The position numbers were made by a program, and so were the translations under genes. Shown here piece after piece: positions 26,726 through 33,256 of a DNA stretch of 33,256 nucleotides. The stretch comes from an uncultured Bacteroidota bacterium (GTDB lineage: Bacteria > Bacteroidota > Bacteroidia > Flavobacteriales > Flavobacteriaceae): assembly GCA_902609035.1 (NCBI GenBank), contig CACLQG010000013.1, positions 1 to 33,256 of the forward strand, written 5' to 3'. The notes beneath the pieces are model-generated. The model did not search any database. It was given only the letters and a program-made list of their open reading frames with translations, and was not told the DNA's origin. Numbering within the stretch: the stretch's first letter is position 1; every line of letters begins with the position of its first letter.

Positions 26726-27756
26726 TTTTCGTTGAATAGGTTTAGACGTTGTACCCATTTAGTTTTGGTTTCAAAAAGAAAAATCTCTAACAAAATTAAA
26801 AGGAATCCTAATAAAATAAAAGCCTGGAACTGATCTTTGTAGCTTACAAATTTTTTGGCCTCAAATTCTTTTTTATCGATATTTTTTAGGGTTTCAGCCA
26901 CAAAATCGACTACCGCTTGGGTATCGTTTCCATCAATGTATTCCCCGTCGGCAGCTTCTGCTATTTCTTCTAGTATGAGAGAATTTCTTTTGGTGATAAC
27001 GGTTTCCCCCTGCATGTCTTTTTTATAGGAATCCACCACTCCGTTTCTTTTAATGGGAATGGGGCTTCCTTCATCAGAGCCTACCCCGAAAGTAAAAATT
27101 CTAATCCCCATATCCGCAGCTCTTTGCGCCGCAGATGCCCCTTCCTCAGAATGGTCTTCACCGTCAGAAATCAAAAAAACGACTCTATTGGTTTGGTCTT
27201 CATCGTCAAAATATGTTCCGGACAAATCCAAGGCTGCATCGAGTGCTGTCCCTTGAGAGGAAAGCATATTCGTATTCAGAGATTGCAAAAACATTTTGGC
27301 AGCACTGTAGTCAGTTGTTATAGGCAGTTGAGGAATGGCTTGAGCGGCATACGCAATGATTCCGATACGATCACTGGCCAATTGATTGATGATTGCAGAT
27401 ACAAGACGTTTCGATTTTTCCAACCGATTGGGGGCAATGTCCTCCGCCAACATACTTTTGGATACATCAATGGCAAATACAATATCAACACCTTCCCTTT
27501 TTACCGTTTCTAATTGAGTTCCTATTTTGGGATTGACCAAGCCTAATATCAAAAGGGCAGTACCCAAACTGAGCATAAATAATTTTAGTGCAGGCTTGAA
27601 TTTTGACCTGTAAGGGCTCAATTTTTCTATTAATTCTGCCTGAGCAAAGCGTTTTTGAGCGCGACGTTTCCATCCCATCACTAAAAAATAGGCGATCCAA
27701 AGAATGGGGATAATACCCAAGCCATAAAAATAAAAAGGTGCATCTAATTGATACAT
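26722..27756 (-). CDS. batB: BatB: membrane-anchored VWA-domain protein
   Basis: This 344-residue protein has N-terminal helices at about 10-28 and 57-74, then a von Willebrand A domain with the MIDAS motif DVSKS (97-101). TDY-SAAKM, the MIDAS Thr region SSQGTALDAALDLS and LISDGEDHSEEG follow. A C-terminal helix is at about 315-330. It should sit in the inner membrane with a metal-dependent adhesion site for protein contacts. BatA is encoded 1 nt upstream with the same plan. The stop overlaps the batC start (ATGA). Confidence 0.92.
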   Translation of the reverse strand: MYQLDAPFYFYGLGIIPILWIAYFLVMGWKRRAQKRFAQAELIEKLSPYRSKFKPALKLFMLSLGTALLILGLVNPKIGTQLETVKREGVDIVFAIDVSKSMLAEDIAPNRLEKSKRLVSAIINQLASDRIGIIAYAAQAIPQLPITTDYSAAKMFLQSLNTNMLSSQGTALDAALDLSGTYFDDEDQTNRVVFLISDGEDHSEEGASAAQRAADMGIRIFTFGVGSDEGSPIPIKRNGVVDSYKKDMQGETVITKRNSLILEEIAEAADGEYIDGNDTQAVVDFVAETLKNIDKKEFEAKKFVSYKDQFQAFILLGFLLILLEIFLFETKTKWVQRLNLFNEK

Positions 27757-27757
27757 A

Positions 27758-28762
27758 TCAAATAAAACTTCTAAATAATGTGTTTCTCATTAACCATTCT
27801 ATAAATAGCAAACCCAATGCCAACAATACCAAAGGCCTAAATTTTTCATTGTAATTGTAATATTTAAATTCTTCTATCTCGGTTTTTTCTAGCTTGTTAA
27901 TTTCATCATATATTTCCTCTAGCTTTTTGTTATCCGTTGCTCTGAAATATAACCCTCCTGTATTTTTGGCGATGTTTTTGAGTAAATCTTCATCAATTTC
28001 CACCTTGGTCATACCATACTGGAATTGCCCGTTGGGTAACAATCCTACGGGTGCCCTTGCGGTTCCATTACTTCCCAATCCAATGGTATAGGTTTTGATT
28101 TCATATTCTATGGCCAGCTCACTGGCAATTTTAGGATCGACAAAGCCAGAATTGTTCACCCCATCTGTCAGTAAAATGATGACTTTACTTTTGGCGCGAC
28201 TGTCTTTTAGTCGGTTTACCGATGTAGCTAACCCCATGCCTATGGCTGTTCCATCTTCGATCAAACCTTCAAATTGTATTTCTCTCAAAGTATTTTTGAC
28301 AATGGCGCGATCACTGGTTATAGGGGTTTTGGTATAACTTTCTCCAGCATAGATGACAAGACCTATCCGGTCACTCATACGGTCGTCAATAAAGGAGGCT
28401 GCCACCTGCTTTAAGGCAGTCAAGCGATTGGGTTTTAAATCTTGGGCCAACATACTGGATGAAACATCTATGGCCATTACAATGTCAATTCCTTTATTTA
28501 TATTGGTGCGGGTAGAAACATCCATTGTCTGGGGTCGGGCCAAAGCCATAACAATCAATGCCAATGATAAAATTCTAAGAAAGAAAAGTAGGGGCTGCAA
28601 TCTACCTAGGAAACTGGACTTTTGCTGAAAGCCACTAAGAGACGAAATTTTTAAAACTGGTTGGGTGCGTTTTCGTGTAGAGACGTACCATCCCACCAAA
28701 ACAGGAAGTGCCAGTAGCAACCACAGGTAATAAGGATTAGCAAAGTATATGCCTTCAAACAT
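27758..28762 (-). CDS. batA: BatA: membrane-anchored VWA-domain protein
   Basis: This 334-residue protein has membrane helices at about 8-26 and 58-75, a VWA domain with an intact MIDAS DVSSS (99-103), the Thr element EDGTAIGMGLA and LLTDGVNNSG. A C-terminal helix is at about 309-325. The pair BatA/BatB is the core of the Bacteroides aerotolerance operon. In other Bacteroidota it is linked to envelope stress or growth, though deletion phenotypes vary. Spacing is 3 nt to the 544-residue membrane protein upstream and 1 nt to batB downstream. Confidence 0.93.
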   Translation of the reverse strand: MFEGIYFANPYYLWLLLALPVLVGWYVSTRKRTQPVLKISSLSGFQQKSSFLGRLQPLLFFLRILSLALIVMALARPQTMDVSTRTNINKGIDIVMAIDVSSSMLAQDLKPNRLTALKQVAASFIDDRMSDRIGLVIYAGESYTKTPITSDRAIVKNTLREIQFEGLIEDGTAIGMGLATSVNRLKDSRAKSKVIILLTDGVNNSGFVDPKIASELAIEYEIKTYTIGLGSNGTARAPVGLLPNGQFQYGMTKVEIDEDLLKNIAKNTGGLYFRATDNKKLEEIYDEINKLEKTEIEEFKYYNYNEKFRPLVLLALGLLFIEWLMRNTLFRSFI

Positions 28763-28765
28763 TAT

Positions 28766-30400
28766 TTATAATTCTTTTATCAATTCAAAACTGTCCATCA
28801 CTCTTTTTTCAATTTCCTCGCCATAACGATCCTCTTTTTCGTAAAGCAGAGTTATGTTGATTCCCCCTTGTTCAAAATCAAATAAATGAGTAGTGTAATT
28901 ACAACGTACTCTTTTATTTTTTCCTTTTTTAGGATAATCGAGCGTGCCGAAGATTTTAAGTGCTGGTAAACCTGATAGGGTTGTAATTTTTTCCTCTTTG
29001 ATCAAAATATTAACGGCCCCTCTAGATTGAAAATCGTTAATAATTTCATTGATCAATTCCTGGATTTTTTCTTTTTGTTGGGCTTCCTGATCGTATTTTG
29101 ATGGTGGTTCTTCCTCCACTTTTTGCCGAGTCCTTTGGGTAAATAACAAATCAATATAGAAAGGGGCATCGTAATCTCCCGATGAGAAACGCAATGCGCC
29201 CCCCTTTTCTGATTGCGTTCGTTTGAGTACCTCTGGTGTAGCAATTTTTACAGGAGGGGTTCCGTATTGACTGGTGATCCATTCTTTATTTTTAAGTTGG
29301 ATGGTGGGATAGCCCGTCAAAGTATCTCTCACAGGGTAATAACCGTAAACGCCTATAGAGACTGTCAGACTTAAAATGATCAAAATTCCAACAGAGACCA
29401 AACTCCATTGCAATTGTTTTTTTCTTCTTTTTTTTGCAAGTAATAGCTGGTATTCTTCTTTTTCTCTGATGTCTTCAGGAGTGGGTTCGGGCAGTGCCTC
29501 TTTGGTTTCTATGACTACCCCTTCTACTAGCTTCCTGTCATTGGAGGTAGTGCCAAGCTCAGGGGTAGATCGGGCGAATTTAACCAGATCAGCAGTTTGT
29601 AATACAGATTTTAGATTCTTGATAGTCTCCCTTTCCAATTCCAATTGACCCGATTGCTTTAAGGCTTCTAATTTTAACAATAGCTCATCTGTGGTGCTTT
29701 CCAAGGCTGTGATTTTGGCCTCCTCCTCGAGGTAACGCCTCACAACATCCGTCAATCGAGAATAATATTGTTTGTATTCCTCTTGTTGGGAAGGGGTAAA
29801 TGTTTCTAAGGCTTTTAATTCTTCAATGGCCCGTTCAAATGGGGGAAGTTTTCTGTTGCGTTCCTCCCTCCTTTTCTTGGCAAAGAAAAAGGCATAGATC
29901 AAACCTACCAATACCAATACTAACAGTATAGCAAAGGTAATGCTTCGGGTAAGGGCATCATAATTCTGTTCGACCTCAGCAATGGGTTTGATGTTAAATA
30001 GTTTTTGTTTGAGAGTGTCCACAGGAACGTTAGATACTAGAATTAACAGAGAATCGGATATTTTAGAAAAACCATTTACCATTACTTTTTGGGGAGGCAA
30101 CCAAAAGGCGCCAGAGTCAAATTGAATGAGGGCGTATTTTTTGGTAAACAGATAATTACTTTTTGCTCTTAGTGTATCAATAGGACTTTCTTCGAGAACC
30201 TCAAATGGGGCAAAAAACGGTTGCTCTGGAAAAATAACTTGGGCGGTAGAATCTGCCTTGAGTTGAAGGGTATATTCTATCTGCTCCCCGATACGCATTT
30301 TGGTAGTGTCCACTGCCACTTGCACTTGGTAATCCATCTGGGCAAAGAGCAGTGGGGTATTGAAGAGACAGACCCATAAAAGTAAAATCTTGTTGGTCAT
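28766..30400 (-). CDS. Bat-operon membrane protein with BatD-like N-terminal domain
   Basis: This 544-residue protein lies between the DUF58 gene and batA. It has a signal peptide (1-20) and a BatD-like beta domain (about 22-125, starting VQVAVDTTKMRIGEQIEYTL). TM1 is at about 153-174, followed by a cytoplasmic coil rich in E/K/R with RAIEELKALETF and YYSRLTDVVRRYLEEE, which resembles DUF4381-type proteins. TM2 is at about 331-352. The C-terminal domain of about 190 residues has no family I recognise. It is probably an adaptor linking MoxR/DUF58 to BatA/BatB; this is inferred from position. Its ATG directly follows the DUF58 stop with no gap. Confidence 0.75.
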   Translation of the reverse strand: MTNKILLLWVCLFNTPLLFAQMDYQVQVAVDTTKMRIGEQIEYTLQLKADSTAQVIFPEQPFFAPFEVLEESPIDTLRAKSNYLFTKKYALIQFDSGAFWLPPQKVMVNGFSKISDSLLILVSNVPVDTLKQKLFNIKPIAEVEQNYDALTRSITFAILLVLVLVGLIYAFFFAKKRREERNRKLPPFERAIEELKALETFTPSQQEEYKQYYSRLTDVVRRYLEEEAKITALESTTDELLLKLEALKQSGQLELERETIKNLKSVLQTADLVKFARSTPELGTTSNDRKLVEGVVIETKEALPEPTPEDIREKEEYQLLLAKKRRKKQLQWSLVSVGILIILSLTVSIGVYGYYPVRDTLTGYPTIQLKNKEWITSQYGTPPVKIATPEVLKRTQSEKGGALRFSSGDYDAPFYIDLLFTQRTRQKVEEEPPSKYDQEAQQKEKIQELINEIINDFQSRGAVNILIKEEKITTLSGLPALKIFGTLDYPKKGKNKRVRCNYTTHLFDFEQGGINITLLYEKEDRYGEEIEKRVMDSFELIKEL

Positions 30401-31264
30401 TTAGCCTCTTGATTTAAAATAGTTCAGCAACTTTTTGACATAACTCTCATCCAGACGACTACGCAATGTCCCTGCACCGTTTTTATGAAATAGATTTTCG
30501 AATTCACCTACCATAGTTCGATATTGTTCTGCATAAGCTTTTCTTACGGCTGCGGATTGGGTATTGACCCAAGCTGTTTGCCCCGTTTCATTGTCCAACA
30601 TAGGAACCAAACCAATGTTGGGCACCCTTTCCTCGTGTCGGTCATAAATCCTAATGCCTGTTAAATCGTGTTTTTTGGCCACAATTCTCAGCGTCTTTTC
30701 ATAACCACTGTCCATAAAGTCAGACATCATAAAAACAATGGCTTTCTTTTTAATTACCCCTGATAAAAATTCTAGAGCATTACTAATACTTGTTTTCTGA
30801 CTCTTAGGTTGATACTCCAAAAGTTCGCGAATAATTCTCAAAACATGAGACCTTCCTTTTTTTGGAGGGATGAATAATTCGACCTGATCTGTAAAAAGAA
30901 CCAGTCCTACTTTATCGTTGTTTTGCATGGCCGAAAAGGAAAGGGTGGCTGCAATTTCAGTTAATTCTTCTCGCTTAAACTGTCCTTGGGTACCGAACAA
31001 CTCTGATCCACTAATATCGACCACCAACATGAGGGTGAGCTCTCTCTCCTCAAAAACTTTTACAAAAGGTTCGTTGTAACGGGCTGTCACATTCCAGTCG
31101 ATACTCCTTACATCGTCTCCGTACTGATACTGACGAACTTCGCTAAATGTCATACCCCTTCCCTTGAAGGTGCTTTGATATTCCCCACCAAAAATATTAT
31201 CGCTCAAGCGACGGGTCTTTATTTCAATTTTACGAACTTTTTTTAAAAGCTCCTTCGTATCCAT
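30401..31264 (-). CDS. DUF58 (VWA-like) protein partner of MoxR
   Basis: This 287-residue soluble protein carries the DUF58 signature GRGMTFSEVRQYQYGDDVRSIDWNVTAR (about 36-62; the motif is G-x-D-x-R-x-I-D-W-x-x-T/S-A-R) followed by a VWA-like fold with DISGS (83-87). DUF58 proteins are nearly always encoded next to MoxR ATPases and are thought to be their substrates or adaptors. There is no membrane segment, unlike BatA and BatB. It is 36 nt downstream of moxR and abuts the next gene. Confidence 0.92.
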   Translation of the reverse strand: MDTKELLKKVRKIEIKTRRLSDNIFGGEYQSTFKGRGMTFSEVRQYQYGDDVRSIDWNVTARYNEPFVKVFEERELTLMLVVDISGSELFGTQGQFKREELTEIAATLSFSAMQNNDKVGLVLFTDQVELFIPPKKGRSHVLRIIRELLEYQPKSQKTSISNALEFLSGVIKKKAIVFMMSDFMDSGYEKTLRIVAKKHDLTGIRIYDRHEERVPNIGLVPMLDNETGQTAWVNTQSAAVRKAYAEQYRTMVGEFENLFHKNGAGTLRSRLDESYVKKLLNYFKSRG

Positions 31265-31300
31265 GGGTGCTAAAATTTGAACTAAAAAGTGAAGAAAATT

Positions 31301-32320
31301 CTATGGGACTTCTACCTCATTTATGATTTGGCTGATCAAATCTTCGCTGGTTACATTTTCAGCTTCAGCTTCATAAGTCAATCCGATACGATGTCGAAGA
31401 ACATCATAGATGACAGCACGAACATCCTCAGGTATTACATAACCTCGGTGTTTAAGAAAGGCATGACATTTGGCAGCAGTTGCCAAATTGATACTTCCTC
31501 TTGGAGAGCCGCCAAAACTGATTAATGGTTTGATAGAATCTAAATTGTACCGCTCAGGGTAACGGGTAGCAAAAATGAGATCAAGAATATACTTTTCGAT
31601 TTTCTCATCCATATAGATTTCCCTAACACTAGCTTGGGCGGTCTCAATTTGTTTGGTCGTAACTACCGCTTTGACTTTCTCTTGCGTATTGTTCAAGTTG
31701 GAACGTACAATGATTTGCTCTTCGTCCAACTTGGGATAATCGATTATTGTTTTAAGCATAAATCGGTCGACTTGTGCTTCAGGCAAGGGATAGGTTCCCT
31801 CTTGTTCTACGGGGTTCTGTGTCGCCATAACCAAAAATGGTGAAGGAAGTTTGAAGGAAGTATCTCCAATGGTCACTTGGTTCTCCTGCATTGCTTCTAG
31901 AAGTGCAGACTGAACTTTGGCTGGGGCCCTGTTAATTTCGTCTGCCAAAACAAAATTGGCAAAAACGGGTCCTTTCTTAATCGTGAAGTCATTTTCTTTG
32001 ATGTTGTAAATCATAGTTCCGACTAAATCTGCTGGAAGCAAATCTGGGGTAAACTGTACCCGACTGAATTGCCCTTTGACCGCCTGACTTAAGGTGTTAA
32101 TCGCTAAGGTTTTTGCCAAGCCGGGTACACCTTCTAGTAAAATATGCCCTCGACCCAATAAACCAATGAGCAATCGCTCAACCATCTCCTTTTGTCCAAT
32201 AATTACCTTGTTGATTTCTAGGGTTAATAAATCAACAAATGCGCTTTCTTTTTCAATCCTTTCATTGATTGCTTTAATGTCAACGATCTTATTCATTGTT
32301 TCTTCCATGGTATGTATCAA
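31301..32320 (-). CDS. moxR: MoxR-family AAA+ ATPase
   Basis: This 339-residue AAA+ ATPase of the MoxR family has Walker A GVPGLAKT (64-71), Walker B VLADEINRAP (DEIN 127-130), sensor 1 FLVMATQNPVEQEGTYPLPEAQVDRFM and a C-terminal lid with sensor 2 in SPRGSINLA. MoxR proteins are chaperone-like and act with VWA proteins in complex maturation. It heads the bat operon, with a -7 box at 32349-32356. The start could be ATG 32320 or ATG 32308 (M5, giving MEETMNKIVD); homologues fit either. The operon encodes eight proteins with no gap above 36 nt. Confidence 0.95.
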   Translation of the reverse strand: MIHTMEETMNKIVDIKAINERIEKESAFVDLLTLEINKVIIGQKEMVERLLIGLLGRGHILLEGVPGLAKTLAINTLSQAVKGQFSRVQFTPDLLPADLVGTMIYNIKENDFTIKKGPVFANFVLADEINRAPAKVQSALLEAMQENQVTIGDTSFKLPSPFLVMATQNPVEQEGTYPLPEAQVDRFMLKTIIDYPKLDEEQIIVRSNLNNTQEKVKAVVTTKQIETAQASVREIYMDEKIEKYILDLIFATRYPERYNLDSIKPLISFGGSPRGSINLATAAKCHAFLKHRGYVIPEDVRAVIYDVLRHRIGLTYEAEAENVTSEDLISQIINEVEVP

Positions 32321-32348
32321 TTAAAACATTTAATTGGGGTTCAAAATT

Positions 32349-32356
32349 CAAAATTA
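32349..32356 (-). promoter_or_regulatory. Bacteroidota -7 box for the moxR–bat operon
   Basis: TAATTTTG on the minus strand matches TAnnTTTG, 29-41 nt upstream of the two candidate moxR ATGs. No TTTG is seen at the -33 distance. It is the only good match ahead of the eight-gene operon. Confidence 0.45.
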
Positions 32357-32466
32357 TTTTTGTTTTGTGTTGTTAATAATTGGTTAAAAAATATGGCTTT
32401 AACAAGGTTTTTTCAACTCATTTAAGTTTCTAATTTAGTATTTCGAATTTAAGAGAAATTCAATAG

Positions 32467-33256
32467 ATGACAAAAGGGAAGAGAATAATATCTGGAATAA
32501 TGAACTTTGGAGATTGAAGTAATCAACTTGATACTACCTATATGATGGAGTAAATTGCCAGCTGTTATGACCTAGGAATCCTAACTTTTGACCACGCTAA
32601 TATTAATAAAGTATACTATGACGAAGCAGAGTTTGGAAAGGACTTTTTAAAAACTAAAGTCATCATACAAGATTTGTACTTTATTTTTACATTTGGGATA
32701 AGATTCACCATTGATTTACGTCCGATCTTTTTGAAATATTATAACTATTCCAAAATTATATTATCAACAAAATGGAAAACTCGATGAAAAATTTAAAAAC
32801 GGATTTTTTGGATTTACTTCTGCTTCAAAGACCTGGGAGACTTATGCAGGCTGATGGTATCAATAATGTAATTGATCACCTGGAGGGAAATTAAAGCTTT
32901 TGGGGTTTCCAATTTTACCCCTTCTTAGATTGATTTGATTCAGGAGAAAATTTTATTGTTCATAGCCAAACAGAATTTTCACCCTCGTGTTACCCTCTCC
33001 CTCAATAATGAAACATTGGATTATTTGACCTAAAATAAGATTGGAATCATAACTTGGTCTCCTTTAGTAAATACTATGACACTCGAAAAGTTATATACAA
33101 ATCCATTAAAAAAAGCCTTAATTCAATTAATGGAAAAAATATAAGGCAGAGTAGGATGAGCTCTGCATGGGTTAGATGACGCATCACTCCGCCCAAATGC
33201 ATTACTTGATTGGAACCACCAAAAAGGAAAGAAGCTAAAAATCCATTAGGGCAATT
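32467..33256 (+). pseudogene. Decayed aldo/keto reductase (runs past the window edge)
   Basis: The start ATG at 32467 gives M-T-K-G-K-R-I-I-S-G-I-M-N-F-G-D, then TGA at 32515 (homologues have Trp) and TAA at 32551. DLGILTFDHANI follows, the AKR active-site block with Asp, though the catalytic Tyr region is degraded to NKVYYDEAEFG. A frame change near 32760 leads to MKNLKTDFLDLLLLQRPGRLMQADG. Another near 32895 leads to AFGVSNFTPS-stop-IDL (TAG 32926, homologues have Gln) and IGIITWSPLV. These match successive blocks of YdhF-type NADPH-dependent oxidoreductases. The 3' end lies outside the window. Multiple stops and two frame changes make it clearly dead. Confidence 0.8.

Noticed and set aside
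1..33256. Mobile elements, phage, toxin-antitoxin or defence systems.
   Set aside because: I saw no transposase, integrase, inverted terminal repeat, CRISPR repeat or defence-type gene. The AddAB-like pair is a standard repair system in this phylum.

Overview
The window is a low-GC stretch of a Bacteroidota chromosome. Gene content and order point to a Cytophagales-like member. Evidence: the order purF–pfkB–rnhA–purN diverging from acpP–fabF–rnc–IPExxxVDY–pyk; the complete moxR–DUF58–batA–batB–batC–batD–batE operon; a DUF6090-like protein; the Bacteroidota-style AddAB-like pair; the PheS motif-2 variant typical of the phylum; and TAnnTTTG (-7) promoter boxes without Shine-Dalgarno sequences. 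The assignment below phylum level is inference.

Layout. 1-2365 (+): the tail of an unidentified membrane protein, a voltage-gated-type K+ channel, and a CrtI-type carotenoid desaturase. 2362-9167 (-): a DUF6090-like membrane protein and an AddB-like/AddA-like recombination pair. 9264-9930 (+): an Mn-type superoxide dismutase closed by a near-perfect terminator hairpin. 10109-14079 (-): a purine/nucleic-acid operon (purN, rnhA, pfkB-type kinase, purF). 14241-18374 (+): acpP, fabF, rnc, an IPExxxVDY protein and pyk, tightly packed. 18460-21403: a decayed zone with three pseudogenes (polysaccharide deacetylase, CYTH protein, gpsA) around one intact small membrane protein. 21399-22807 (-): a small conserved protein and pheS. 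22870-23379 (+): a CvpA-family protein. 23372-32320 (-): the eight-gene moxR/bat envelope-stress operon. 32467 to the right edge (+): a decayed aldo/keto reductase.

How the genes work together. The bat operon encodes a MoxR AAA+ ATPase, a DUF58 VWA-like protein, two membrane VWA proteins and TPR/BatD partners, thought to form one envelope complex. The acpP–pyk block joins fatty-acid synthesis, dsRNA processing and lower glycolysis. The opposite-strand block covers purine synthesis (PurF, PurN) and RNase HI.

The most notable signal is degradation. Four recognisable genes are broken by nonsense mutations, and several of those are explained by GC-to-AT changes. Neighbouring core genes are intact and very tightly spaced. 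Loss of gpsA would remove the usual source of glycerol-3-phosphate, and purN has no ATG, GTG or TTG that would preserve its phosphate loop. This suggests a lineage under relaxed selection, perhaps host-associated or undergoing genome reduction. I found no CRISPR array, phage, transposon, tRNA or rRNA, and no convincing novel multi-gene system.
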